64,000 nucleotides of DNA from Candidatus Zixiibacteriota bacterium (GTDB taxonomy: Bacteria > Zixibacteria > MSB-5A5 > GN15 > FEB-12): NCBI GenBank assembly GCA_035380245.1, contig DAOSXA010000001.1, forward strand, positions 812,716 to 876,715, read 5' to 3'. Each line of letters opens with the position of its first letter. The stretch's first letter is position 1. A program made the translations under genes and the position numbers. Positions 46,264-54,490 of this stretch are shown in pieces. The notes under the pieces are model-generated. The model did not search any database and was not told where the DNA came from. It saw nothing but the letters and a program-made list of their open reading frames with translations.

Positions 46264-46854
46264 TCAGAAATGCCAGGTTAATTGGATACCTGCCCGATTT
46301 GGCACAGCCGCCGACTGAGGTGTGGTCCGACTCGGCCCCAACTCCACTCGCTCCCAGGTTTCGCGAGTTACGGCCGATCCGATTATGCCTCCTACTACCG
46401 CTCCCACACCGGTGGCCAGCACCGACCAGAAACCGGAGCCGGTCTCGCGTCCCTCGTTAGAAGGGTCAACCTCGTGTCCGATCTTGTACGCCGCAAAGCC
46501 TCCCAAACCTCCCAGGACCACGCCTGCGATAGCGTATCGTCGCGGCTTGTCGTAGCGATACATTGATTTGATCGAAGCTTGTGGGACTACCTCAACGGCT
46601 CCCGCCGCTTGCTCGGGCTTGAGAGCCAGCGAATCACGGCTGATCCAAAGCAGCCGTCCGGTTTGCTCGAAGACGGCGTCAGGAATCGCGATGGATGCAG
46701 CGTCATCGGTCTTCTCTGCCGCGACAGTGCGGATCAGCTTGATCCGCTCGCCGGTTTCCACCTCGTAAAGCCGTTTCGCTCCAACCGAGGGAGCCAAAGC
46801 GATCAGGAACGTTACCGCCGTCAAAACGCTAACCATGTAGAAAGAACGTCGCAT
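46264..46854 (-). CDS. Exported glycine-zipper protein, paralogue 1
   Basis: A 196-residue protein with a signal peptide (about 1-26, VTFLIALAPSVGAK). A beta-type region follows (VETGERIKLIRTVAA, LLWISRDSLALKPEQ). Then a glycine-zipper membrane-like region: YAIAGVVLGGLGGFAAYKIG and ATGVGAVVGGIIGSAVTRETWERV. The end is beta-rich, finishing in Phe. It is paralogous to the next gene upstream (46883-47476), sharing the V-x-x-GER start, the SRDSLAL-like block and the GxxVGSxTRxxxWxxV motif. It may be an outer-membrane or envelope protein; the function is unknown. The ATG at 46854 has an AAGGG ribosome site 9 bp away. Confidence 0.6.
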   Translation of the reverse strand: MRRSFYMVSVLTAVTFLIALAPSVGAKRLYEVETGERIKLIRTVAAEKTDDAASIAIPDAVFEQTGRLLWISRDSLALKPEQAAGAVEVVPQASIKSMYRYDKPRRYAIAGVVLGGLGGFAAYKIGHEVDPSNEGRETGSGFWSVLATGVGAVVGGIIGSAVTRETWERVELGPSRTTPQSAAVPNRAGIQLTWHF

Positions 46855-46882
46855 TGTCAGCATCCCTTTCGCGGCCTTGTGC

Positions 46883-47476
46883 CTAGAACTTGAATCCCAA
46901 TCTCAACCCAATCGTCGTAGAGCCGTTGTCCTGCAGGCCCTGCGTCGGAAGGTCTCTGATTTGGACTTCCTGCCATTTGTCCGAGCGTGTCAGTGAACCT
47001 ACGATGGCGCCGGTGAAGGCGCCTATAGCAGCGCCTTTCACGAAGCACTTGTTACGGTCGGCATTGCCTTCCCACATATCGCTGTCAAAAAGGGCTACTA
47101 GTAAAGAGAGAATACCCAGGCCCACCACCACCCCGATAATAGTCCCGGCCAGCGTATGTCGGTGCGAGCTGACCGAACGATCGAGCCTGATCACCTCCGA
47201 CAGGGACAAATAACGGGGCGAACCGGCGATGCTGCCCTCGGCAAACGCCAGGGTGTCGTTTCTCGCCCAGAGGAACCAGGCCGGTCGAGACAGGATCGTG
47301 TCCTTCTGCAGCGCCTCCATGAACGGACGCGAGCGGCTCATGGTGGTATCGTAGGTCACTCGCACGCGCTCCCCGGCTCCTACCTGCGACAGATCGGTAG
47401 CGCAAGCATCGACGCTCAAGAAAGAAACCAGGACTATCAAACCAAGTCCAACGAGTCTGAGTTTTTGTCTGTTCAA
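46883..47476 (-). CDS. Exported glycine-zipper protein, paralogue 2 (TTG start)
   Basis: A 197-residue paralogue of the downstream gene. The signal peptide is NRQKLRLVGLGLIVLVSFLSVDACA. A GERVRVTYDTTM segment and a WFLWARNDTLAF block follow. The glycine-rich hydrophobic region is LAGTIIGVVVGLGILSLLVALF and then AAIGAFTGAIVGSLTRSDKWQEV, and the protein ends in Phe. A TTG at 47476 with GGAGG 8-9 bp upstream and the signal sequence directly after it is the best start; the ATG at 47494 has no ribosome site. The gap to the next gene is 28 bp, so both may be co-transcribed. Confidence 0.6.
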   Translation of the reverse strand: MNRQKLRLVGLGLIVLVSFLSVDACATDLSQVGAGERVRVTYDTTMSRSRPFMEALQKDTILSRPAWFLWARNDTLAFAEGSIAGSPRYLSLSEVIRLDRSVSSHRHTLAGTIIGVVVGLGILSLLVALFDSDMWEGNADRNKCFVKGAAIGAFTGAIVGSLTRSDKWQEVQIRDLPTQGLQDNGSTTIGLRLGFKF

Positions 47477-47629
47477 GGTATTATCCCTCCACATCGGGAA
47501 AATCCGCTCTGTGTTATCGCCTGCAATATAGGATGAATCTCTCGATGCGAAAGTGTATATATATAGCGGCAGACATCCCCGATCTGTTCCTGCAGCAAGC
47601 CCGCTCAGAAGAACGTCGCACCTGCGAAA

Positions 47630-47780
47630 GGGAGTGTTGAAAAACATCTTCTGCGGCGGAGACAAGCCCCGCCGCTACGCGTTAAAGAGCCCTAACCTCG
47701 CGTAGCGGGTGGCTTTGTGTCGCCCGCATTACAGTTGTGGTTTGTCGAATATACGAGCGTATAGCTTTTTCAACACTCCC
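47630..47780 (+). mobile_element. Complete 151-bp MITE with perfect 15-bp inverted ends
   Basis: GGGAGTGTTGAAAAA (47630-47644) is the exact reverse complement of the right end (47766-47780). GAAA lies directly outside both ends (47626-47629 and 47781-47784), a plausible 4-bp target duplication. An internal stem pairs CCGCTACGCG with CGCGTAGCGG. No transposase is encoded. This is the best-preserved copy of the family. Confidence 0.85.
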
Positions 47781-47851
47781 GAAAGCAGGCGCCTATCTTT
47801 TTTCGGTCAGGTGTTTTTTACCTTTTACATAGAAGGTTATCGAAATTTCGC

Positions 47852-47940
47852 TTCGCGAATCCCACCCGAGGGGTGGGGCACCGATGGGTACAAACCGGGT
47901 AGTCTTCGTAGGTCGTGACCCTCGTGGTCCCGACGCCCCC
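47852..47940. repeat. Inverted copy of the window-start repeat
   Basis: CGCTTCGCGAATCCCACCCGAGGGGTGGGGCACC and the following TAGTCTTCGTAGGTCGTGACCCTCGTGGTCCCGACG match the inverted array at 1-291. The surrounding 47781-48152 has no other recognised gene. Confidence 0.7.
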
Positions 47941-48152
47941 ACTGGTCGGTTCATCGGCCGGGCATCCCCCTCGACCGCACCGCGAGAACGCAATCTCCCC
48001 CCGCTGCTTTAAGTTGACACCGCCCGGGAACTTGCCCTTCGTTAATCCATACCCGGTGAGCGTTTTCGGTTAAAAATCGAAGGAATCACCTGAATAAACC
48101 GGACGTTGGCCGGTATTGACCTTTGATCTCAGTAATCTTGAAAGGACTGACT

Positions 48153-48581
48153 ATGTCAACAATCTTCTGGATATGGGCGGCAGCCGTGGTGGTGTTCCTC
48201 GTACTTGAGATTCTTACACCCACCCTGGTGTTTGCCTGCATTGCCGCCGGAGCGCTCGTAGCCGGGATATTCAGCTATTTCGCTCCCGAAGAATATTATT
48301 GGCAGGTAGGGATATTCATCACGGCTTCAGCGATTCTTCTGCCGATGACTCGCACCCTGGCCAAAAAGATAACCCGGGAATCGCCGCAAAAGTCCAACAT
48401 CGACGCCCTGATCGGCAAGGTCGCCCTGGTGACCAAGGCGATCGATCCGGACCTTGGCGGACAGGTAAAAGTCGAGGGAGAAGTCTGGATTGCGGTAGCC
48501 GATGAGGCCATTGCGGAGGGTGAAAAAGTAACGGTCGGTAGCGTGACCGGCACCAAGCTGCACGTTACCCGAAAGATATAG
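48153..48581 (+). CDS. NfeD-like membrane protein
   Basis: A 142-residue protein: two N-terminal TM segments (IFWIWAAAVVVFLVLEI; FACIAAGALVAGIFSYF), a further hydrophobic segment, then a C-terminal OB-fold-type domain with LIGKVALVTKAIDPDLGGQVKVEGEVWIAVADEAIAEGEKVTVGSVTGTKLHV. This is the short NfeD form that works with slipin/stomatin proteins. The ATG at 48153 has AAAGGA upstream. The slipin gene begins 15 bp after its stop, the usual nfeD-slipin order. Confidence 0.9.
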   Translation: MSTIFWIWAAAVVVFLVLEILTPTLVFACIAAGALVAGIFSYFAPEEYYWQVGIFITASAILLPMTRTLAKKITRESPQKSNIDALIGKVALVTKAIDPDLGGQVKVEGEVWIAVADEAIAEGEKVTVGSVTGTKLHVTRKI

Positions 48582-48596
48582 CGAAAGGAATTATCC

Positions 48597-49544
48597 ATGA
48601 ACGGTGTGGCGCTGTTTCTGATTATCGCCGCCGGAGCCATCTTTATCGTGGTCGGCATGTCGATTCGTATTGTTCGGCCGTTCGAGCGCGGACTGGTCGA
48701 GCGACTCGGCAAATTCCAACGAATTCTCGAACCCGGCATGAATATGATCGTGCCCTTTTTCGACACGGTCCAGAAAGTCGATATGCGCGAGGTGGTACTC
48801 GATGTACCGCCGCAGCTCGTGATTACGGCGGACAATGTCGGCGTCGAAGTGGACGCGGTTATTTATGCCCAGGTCACCGACCCGGTGCGCTCGCGCTACG
48901 AAATCGCCAACTACATTATGGCCTCGACCAAGCTGGCTCAGACCAACCTGCGTAACGTCATCGGCGAAATGGACCTCGACTCCTGTCTTTCCTCGCGCGA
49001 TTCGGTCAACGCCCAACTGCGCGATGTCCTCGATGAGGCCACCGACAAATGGGGCGTGCGCGTCAATCGTGTCGAGATGCAGCGGATCGACCCGCCGCGC
49101 GATATCACCGAGGCAATGAGCCGCCAGATGAAGGCCGAGCGCGACAAGCGGGCCAGGATTCTCGAGGCCGAGGCGGTGCGGCAGTCGGAGATCACCCAAG
49201 CTGAGGGCTATCGCCAGTCGAAGATTCTCCAGGCTGAAGGTGAAGCCCAGGCGGTCAAAACTCGCGCCGACGCTGAGAAATATCGCCAGATCGCGGTAGC
49301 CGAGGGTGAATCGCAAGCCATCAACAACGTCTTTGCGGCCATCCATGCCGGTCAACCGGACGAGAAACTGATAACGCTCAAGTATCTCGAAATGCTGCCC
49401 AAGCTGGCTGAAGGTTCCGCCAACAAGTTGTTCCTGCCTTATGAGGCTTCGGGGATTATATCCTCGCTGTCGGCAATGGTCGAAGGGATCAAAGCACAGG
49501 GACCGGGGAATAAGACCGAGCCGACCGCTCCGCCGAAGGGCTAA
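48597..49544 (+). CDS. Slipin/stomatin SPFH protein (QmcA-like)
   Basis: A 315-residue membrane-associated protein. An N-terminal TM (about 3-22) leads into the band-7/SPFH domain: VRPFERGLVERLGKFQRILEPGMNMIVPFFDTVQKVDMREVVLDVPPQ, then VGVEVDAVIYAQVTDP and NLRNVIGEMDLDSCLSSRD. A coiled-coil of Ala/Glu/Arg repeats (RARILEAEAVRQSEITQAEGYRQSKILQAEGEAQAVKTRADAEKYR) follows. The end is Pro/Lys-rich. Such proteins oligomerise at membrane microdomains and pair with NfeD. A short AAAGGAA lies upstream. Confidence 0.93.
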   Translation: MNGVALFLIIAAGAIFIVVGMSIRIVRPFERGLVERLGKFQRILEPGMNMIVPFFDTVQKVDMREVVLDVPPQLVITADNVGVEVDAVIYAQVTDPVRSRYEIANYIMASTKLAQTNLRNVIGEMDLDSCLSSRDSVNAQLRDVLDEATDKWGVRVNRVEMQRIDPPRDITEAMSRQMKAERDKRARILEAEAVRQSEITQAEGYRQSKILQAEGEAQAVKTRADAEKYRQIAVAEGESQAINNVFAAIHAGQPDEKLITLKYLEMLPKLAEGSANKLFLPYEASGIISSLSAMVEGIKAQGPGNKTEPTAPPKG

Positions 49545-49596
49545 AGGTCGATTAAGAAAAGCCTCTCTTTGCGCACCGAACCGGTGTGTTTTGAAT

Positions 49597-49630
49597 CAAC
49601 CGGGGTTGTCCGAGCCCCGGTTGTTTTTTT
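49597..49630 (+). terminator. Strong terminator of the nfeD/slipin operon
   Basis: A perfect 9-bp stem CAACCGGGG/CCCCGGTTG with a 9-base loop and seven T residues. Confidence 0.9.
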
Positions 49631-50038
49631 GGAGTCTCCCCTCTCTGCAACTCTTTGCCGTATGTCTGAAAACCGGATATAACTATCAGGCAAATGAAGT
49701 ATCAAAATTGTTCAAGATTTGAACAGCCGCCGCACCAAACTACTAACCAGATGCACTACAACCGCTTGCGTTTGCAGGAGAAGTCCGCTAATGATCCCGA
49801 GCAATACCTGATCGAGGCACAGGCTTTGCTTATGAAGATAATTACATAAAACAATGCTGTTACCAGACCAGCAATGTTAGACCAGACCCCTGCCTGACCA
49901 GCAGGGGTTTTTTGTGTTCGGGACGCCGGTAAAATCAAACAAGCCCTGGCCACCTATATTAATGAGGATTTTGACGCATTTCCGGCCCACATTAAATAGG
50001 TTGACGTGCTCTTTGGGCAGGCGTAGATTTTCGGCGTC
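49631..50038. other. Intergenic region with a second terminator and a possible 32-residue ORF
   Basis: A 408-bp gap. A 99-bp frame at 49751-49849 (MHYNRLRLQEKSANDPEQ.. to KIIT) could encode 32 residues but has no Shine-Dalgarno. A clear terminator follows at 49886-49913. Together they suggest a small transcript, coding or not, between 49640 and 49913. The rest is unexplained. Confidence 0.35.
49886..49913 (+). terminator. Rho-independent terminator of an unknown short transcript
   Basis: An 8-bp stem ACCCCTGC/GCAGGGGT (49886-49893, 49901-49908) with a TTTTTT tail. It lies about 270 bp after the terminator at 49597-49630, so it must end a separate transcript. Confidence 0.75.
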
Positions 50039-52036
50039 ATGAAATCGATTACTACCTTTATCAAGGTCGTGGTGATAGTCGGTATCCTTGGGGTGATCGG
50101 CTATTGGCTCTACGACAAACTCCGTGAGCACCCGGTGACCGAACGGATCGCCGAGGTTATTCACGATGAAGACACCCGGGTGTTAACCGCCCGCATCAAG
50201 GAAGCACTGGCCGATCCGGCAGCCGAGGTTCGCGAGCGAGCCGCTCTGGCGGTCGGTCGAATCGGTGGTGACGGCGCCGCCGAACGTTTAATCCCGCTGC
50301 TCAAGGACAGCTCAATCGATGTTTGCGCCGCAGCGGCTTTTGCTCTGGGACTGACCGGCGACGACAAAGCCGCCCAGGCGCTTCTGGATATTGCCTTTGA
50401 CCTGCCCGGTAAAGCGGGAGAGCAAGCGGTGTTGTCGATTGGAAGACTCAGCGACAGCACCCGGACCGGCTGGATCGACAAACTTCTGACATACCTGAAC
50501 CATCCCGCTCCGGCCGTACGACGAGCCGCCTATCAGGCGCTGTTTTATGCCAACGCCAAAAACCGCTCCGAAACAATCGAAACCGCTCTGGCCAAAGAAA
50601 GCGATCCGAGCGCAATCGCCATGGGTATCTACGCCCTTGCGCGGATGAAGGTCAGCGACAGTAAAGCCGATGATCTCTACCGTAAAAATCTCAGTAACCC
50701 GGATTCCTGGGTGCGCTCCTGGAGCCTTATCGGTATCAGTCGCAGCAAATCACACGAGGCCGATCAATATGCGGCCATCGCCCTGAACGACCGCAACTCC
50801 AACGTGGTGGCGCAGGCAATCTCTCTGCTTGGCAACAAGAAAACTGCCGAAGCCCGCAACCGGCTTCTTTCACATCTCCAGGAAGAACGAGACCAACGTC
50901 TCGTGGCAATGATTTTCGAGGCGTTCACCGATGATAAGACTTCGGTCGCAACCGGAGCCGCTCGCCGCTGGTTGGGGAATAACGCCGCGCCGTTCTTGAA
51001 AGCGGCCATTTTGAAATACCTGGCAACGATTGAGGGCGACAAAATGGTGTCAATGCTCGATTCGCTGGCGAACGAGGATTCCTGGCTCGTAGCCCAGGCC
51101 TGTGCCGAGGCGTTCACCGCGATCGGTGACGAGAAAGTTGTCCCGCGTCTGGCTCTGTTGTTCAAGGATGACCGTCCCCAGGTACGTGCCGCTGCGTTCG
51201 AGGGATTGATGCAGCTCGACAGCACCAACGCTCGGCTCTACATAGATAAGGCGCTCGCCGACACCGATATCATGTTGCAAATATACGCCATCGACCGTAT
51301 CTCGAACGACACATTAGTTTCTTACGGACCGCACCTTTCCAAAATGATGGCCGCCGGATATACGACCGATATCGATGTGCGTCGCTCCTTAGTAACCGCG
51401 GCGGAGGCTCTGTTAAACAAGAACAAATCCGACACCTCGGCCAGGTCGATCTTGAAATACGGCCTCACCGACACGGAGTATGCCATCAGGCGCGATGCCG
51501 CCCGAATTTCCGATGAAATACTCGACACTCACGAACAGGATAAACTCGGCCCGGCCCCCACACGTTTCTCGGTCGGTCAGATCGAGCGCCGATTCAAGAT
51601 GGCTCAGCCTAATCCCACCGCCGTCGTGACGACGGATCGCGGTTCTTTCGAAATAAAACTCGAGTTCGATATCGCCCCCCTGACCGTTCTGAATTTCATT
51701 GATCTGGCCGAAAACGAATTCTACGACGGGCTGGAGTTTCATCGCATTATCCCGAATTTCGTGGTTCAGGGCGGTTGTCCGCGCGGTGACGGCTGGGGCG
51801 GACCGGCCTGGATGATCCGTAACGAGGACTCCCCCACTCCTTATCGCCGCGGCACGGTCGGTATGGCCACTTCCGGTCCCGACACCGGCGGTTCGCAATG
51901 GTTCGTGACGCTCTCGCCGCAACCGCATCTTGAAGCTCATTACACGGTTTTCGGACAAGTGATTTCCGGCATGGACGTGGTGGAAAAACTCCTGCCCGGG
52001 GATCAGATCGTTACCGTCAAGATCAAGGAAGGCTGA
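50039..52036 (+). CDS. HEAT-repeat protein fused to a cyclophilin domain
   Basis: A 665-residue protein. The N-terminal TM (about 5-24, VVVIVGILGVIGYWLY) is followed by about 480 residues of HEAT-type helical repeats (VLTARIKEALADPAAEVRERAALAVGRIGGDGAAERLIPLLKD and similar). The C-terminal 145 residues are a peptidyl-prolyl isomerase of the cyclophilin type: VVTTDRGSFEIKLEFDIAPLTVLNFIDLAENEFYDGLEFHRIIPNFVVQGGCPRGDGWGG, GMATSGPDTGGSQWFVTLSPQPHLEAHYTVFGQVISGMDVVEKL. The active-site RIIPNFVVQGG and SQWFV segments are present. A TM-anchored periplasmic chaperone-type protein with a protein-binding arm is the likely job. The ribosome site is weak. Confidence 0.85.
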   Translation: MKSITTFIKVVVIVGILGVIGYWLYDKLREHPVTERIAEVIHDEDTRVLTARIKEALADPAAEVRERAALAVGRIGGDGAAERLIPLLKDSSIDVCAAAAFALGLTGDDKAAQALLDIAFDLPGKAGEQAVLSIGRLSDSTRTGWIDKLLTYLNHPAPAVRRAAYQALFYANAKNRSETIETALAKESDPSAIAMGIYALARMKVSDSKADDLYRKNLSNPDSWVRSWSLIGISRSKSHEADQYAAIALNDRNSNVVAQAISLLGNKKTAEARNRLLSHLQEERDQRLVAMIFEAFTDDKTSVATGAARRWLGNNAAPFLKAAILKYLATIEGDKMVSMLDSLANEDSWLVAQACAEAFTAIGDEKVVPRLALLFKDDRPQVRAAAFEGLMQLDSTNARLYIDKALADTDIMLQIYAIDRISNDTLVSYGPHLSKMMAAGYTTDIDVRRSLVTAAEALLNKNKSDTSARSILKYGLTDTEYAIRRDAARISDEILDTHEQDKLGPAPTRFSVGQIERRFKMAQPNPTAVVTTDRGSFEIKLEFDIAPLTVLNFIDLAENEFYDGLEFHRIIPNFVVQGGCPRGDGWGGPAWMIRNEDSPTPYRRGTVGMATSGPDTGGSQWFVTLSPQPHLEAHYTVFGQVISGMDVVEKLLPGDQIVTVKIKEG

Positions 52037-52037
52037 T

Positions 52038-52847
52038 ATGCATCGAGCGTTTATTCGGCTCGTGAGCTTCTCGGCTTTGTTGTTCTGTTTTGGAACCGTG
52101 ACGGCACGTGACAACGATGTTGACAAACCCGCCCTGATCGAGCGGATCCTCGACACCGACCGCCGGCAGGCAGAGCAAATCCATGATGTGTCTTTCGATG
52201 CCGAATATATCGAGGGTGAACGCAACGACGACGGCGTATTCGAAGAGAAGGCTCGGTTCGTCAAGAAAGTGATGTTGCTCTATACCGACGACACGGTATA
52301 CTTCCGCGAAGATTATCTCGAGTATTGGAAGGAAGGCTCCAGGCAAAGCGAAGAGGACCTTCGTAAAGAAGCGGCCGACCGCTACGACCGAAAGCAAAGG
52401 CGCAAGGGACGAGATCTTTCCTGGCCGATCATGAGTCCGTTTTACACGGAGAATCAAGAGCGGTACGAAATCGAATATGTGGGTATGGCCGACGGCCTGG
52501 TCGAAGAGAGGACCTGTTATCAATTTCGAGTCAGAGCGCGTGAAGAAAGCGACGAACTGATCAACGGCGATTACTATTTCGAAGTGGCGTCGTTTCATCT
52601 CGTGCGAGTCGACTTCTCTCCGGCCAGACTGGTCAAAAAAACGATGTTCAAGCTCAAGGAGTTGAACATGTCGATACGCTATCGGCCCGTCACCGAAGGT
52701 TTCTGGCTGCCGTACCGAACCGATATCTCCGGCAAAGGTAAAGCGGCGTTTTTCTTCGGCGTGTCGTTCGCCGGAACCGAGTATTATCGCAATCCACGAA
52801 TCAACACCGGCCTGTCGCCGGACATGTTTGAGGTGGCCCATGATTAA
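52038..52847 (+). CDS. Secreted protein of unknown function
   Basis: A 269-residue protein with a signal peptide (about 1-23, ending TVTAR). The rest is charged alpha/beta sequence rich in Tyr, Glu and Arg (FREDYLEYWKEGSRQ, YEIEYVGMADGLVEERTCYQFRVRAREE, SIRYRPVTEGFWLPYRTDIS). It has the rough look of LolA/outer-membrane-lipoprotein sorting or DUF-type carriers, but no motif convinces me. It starts 1 bp after the HEAT-cyclophilin stop and overlaps the adenosine-specific kinase gene by 8 bp, so it is part of an operon. Confidence 0.7.
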   Translation: MHRAFIRLVSFSALLFCFGTVTARDNDVDKPALIERILDTDRRQAEQIHDVSFDAEYIEGERNDDGVFEEKARFVKKVMLLYTDDTVYFREDYLEYWKEGSRQSEEDLRKEAADRYDRKQRRKGRDLSWPIMSPFYTENQERYEIEYVGMADGLVEERTCYQFRVRAREESDELINGDYYFEVASFHLVRVDFSPARLVKKTMFKLKELNMSIRYRPVTEGFWLPYRTDISGKGKAAFFFGVSFAGTEYYRNPRINTGLSPDMFEVAHD

Positions 52848-53340
52848 CGAAATCGGATTAAAAACCAAAGTTGTCAAAATCAATATCCCCGCCGACGCCA
52901 ATGCGATCTTCGGCATGTCGCATTTTATCAAAACGGTCGAGGACCTTTACGAGACCTTGATCCAGGCGGCGCCGGGTATGAAGTTCGGGATCGCTTTCTG
53001 CGAGGCCTCGCAGAAACGGCTTATCCGAATCGACGGCAACGATGAAGCACTGATCGAAATGGCCGCCAAGGCGGCGTTCGATGTCGGCTGCGGACATACT
53101 TTCTTCATCTACATGCGCGAGGGATTCCCGATCAATGTCCTCAACCAGGTTAAGATGGTCCCCGAGGTCTGCCGAATTTTTTGCGCCACCGCCAATCCAC
53201 TCGAGGTGTTGGTGGCCGAGACGCAGTTGGGACGCGGTGTCATTGGTGTTATCGACGGCGAAACGCCGACGGGCATCGAGGGAGACGAAGACATAGAGGA
53301 ACGGCGCAAGTTCCTGCGCATGATCGGATATAAACGCTAG
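52840..53340 (+). CDS. Adenosine-specific kinase
   Basis: A 166-residue protein of the adenosine-specific kinase family (PF04008), a small kinase first described in archaea and also found in bacteria. The match rests on NIPADANAIFGMSHFIKTVEDLYETLIQAAPGMKFGIAFCEASQKRLIR, CGHTFFIYMREGFPINVLNQVKMVPEVCRIFCATANPLEVLVAET and GRGVIGVIDGETPTGIEGDEDIEERRKFLRMIGYKR. The length is normal. The ATG at 52840 has GAGGTGG upstream and overlaps the previous stop; the TTG at 52828 is less likely. Confidence 0.9.
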   Translation: MINEIGLKTKVVKINIPADANAIFGMSHFIKTVEDLYETLIQAAPGMKFGIAFCEASQKRLIRIDGNDEALIEMAAKAAFDVGCGHTFFIYMREGFPINVLNQVKMVPEVCRIFCATANPLEVLVAETQLGRGVIGVIDGETPTGIEGDEDIEERRKFLRMIGYKR

Positions 53341-53342
53341 CT

Positions 53343-53936
53343 ATGAAAATTCGCAGCACAGCGGGGAGAACGACTATCGCCGCGGTGTTGCTGGTTTGCC
53401 TTACCCTGGCGGGAATAAGTCTGGCGGCCCGTAACTACGGCGATGTCGACCATGTACACGTTGACGAGATAGTCGACGGCGATACCTTCAAGGTAACCGT
53501 ACCCGACTGGCCCTCGATCATCGGCGACAGCATCAAAGTTCGAGTAGCCGGTATCAACTGCGCCGAATTACGCGCCAAACTCCCCGACTCCCTCCATTTG
53601 GCCCAACAAGCGACCGAGTTCACCCGCTCGTTTCTGGGTCAGGCACATGAGGTCTCTCTTCGTAACATTGGCCGGGGCGGCTTTTTCAGAATCATTGCCG
53701 ACGTTTACGTCGACGGCGTCAACCTGGGGGATACGCTTGTCCACGTCGGTCTGGCGTCGCGCGATCCAGAGCACTCCGAGACGGCCGGGAAAGATTTCGT
53801 TTATGCCAGCCGTACCGGCGCGGCTTATCATCGCAAGGACTGCCCGTATCTTCGGAAAAGTACCGTCATCATGACGCTGACCCGTGAGGATGTGGCCGAC
53901 ATGGGTTATGTCCCCTGCTCGCACTGCAAACCGTAG
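53343..53936 (+). CDS. Secreted staphylococcal-nuclease-like thermonuclease
   Basis: A 197-residue exported protein. The signal peptide (about 1-28, ending GISLAAR) is followed by a TNase/SNase domain (about 33-140): VDEIVDGDTFKVTV, the active RVAGINCAELRAK with Arg and Glu, and the later GGFFRIIADVYVDG with Arg. The C-terminal 45 residues form a Cys/His cluster: YHRKDCPYLRKS, then MGYVPCSHCKP, likely a metal-binding or Ada-like knuckle also seen after other SNase domains. It degrades DNA/RNA outside the cell or in the periplasm. It starts 2 bp after the kinase gene. Confidence 0.85.
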   Translation: MKIRSTAGRTTIAAVLLVCLTLAGISLAARNYGDVDHVHVDEIVDGDTFKVTVPDWPSIIGDSIKVRVAGINCAELRAKLPDSLHLAQQATEFTRSFLGQAHEVSLRNIGRGGFFRIIADVYVDGVNLGDTLVHVGLASRDPEHSETAGKDFVYASRTGAAYHRKDCPYLRKSTVIMTLTREDVADMGYVPCSHCKP

Positions 53937-53999
53937 CGATTGCCTGCTATCGTTTATCAGTCAATCGCGTCCGAGATATTGACGCACGAACGAGTCGGG

Positions 54000-54100
54000 T
54001 GTATTACGAAGAATCCAACCGCATTAGTGAGCAACAGACGTCTTGTGTGCCCCATCCCTAACTGCAGGTTCGAGGACGGAGCAGCGCGACGGGGATACCC
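54000..54100. repeat. Degenerate, rearranged copy of the 470-bp repeat ends
   Basis: GTATTACGAAGAATCCAACCGC (54001-) and GCAGGTTCGAGGACGGAGCAGCGCGACGGGG (54064-) match the right end of the 470-bp repeats at 55679 and 58323, but in permuted order. The stretch from 53937 to 54218 has no gene that I can support. Confidence 0.6.
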
Positions 54101-54218
54101 GCCAGTGGAACGTGGGTGCGTTGTGCGGTCGGGTGTCCCTACCCGACCGCCGCTGCGCACGCCGCACGACTGGTAGCCCACCGTCAGGTGGATCCCTGCC
54201 ATGCGTACTTGGTTTTCA

Positions 54219-54470
54219 TCAAGGCATGATGAACTGATGCACAATCAAATATAGAGCTGCCCCGCCCACGATCAGAGCGGTTGAAGTCACATGGAGTCTA
54301 ATACCCTGAGTTGTAAGAACATCTGTCGCCCGCCAAGGTGTGAACCAGAAGCGCACATCGTACCAATGGATCGAACGACCCAACTCCGTGCGGTACCTTC
54401 GGGCCGTGATGCGGAGAACAAGTCCCGTTAATAGAGATATTAGCCCGACGATTAACAGTGTGATTGCCAT
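54219..54470 (-). CDS. Small two-TM membrane protein
   Basis: An 83-residue protein with hydrophobic segments at about 2-20 (ITLLIVGLISLLTGLVL) and 64-82 (STALIVGGAALYLIVHQF), joined by a charged loop (RYRTELGRSIHWYDVRFWF). AGGAGGGACC precedes the ATG, so it is very probably real. It lies 20 bp after the Cys-rich lipoprotein gene. No family was recognised. Confidence 0.7.
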   Translation of the reverse strand: MAITLLIVGLISLLTGLVLRITARRYRTELGRSIHWYDVRFWFTPWRATDVLTTQGIRLHVTSTALIVGGAALYLIVHQFIMP

Positions 54471-54490
54471 GGTCCCTCCTAATTCTTGGA

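Noticed and set aside
51413..52931. Two long minus-strand frames opposite the cyclophilin and secreted-protein genes
   Set aside because: Cyclophilin motifs and a signal peptide are clear on the plus strand.
53957..54244. A 95-residue minus-strand frame after the nuclease gene
   Set aside because: It overlaps a degenerate dispersed repeat and lacks a ribosome site and any family pattern.
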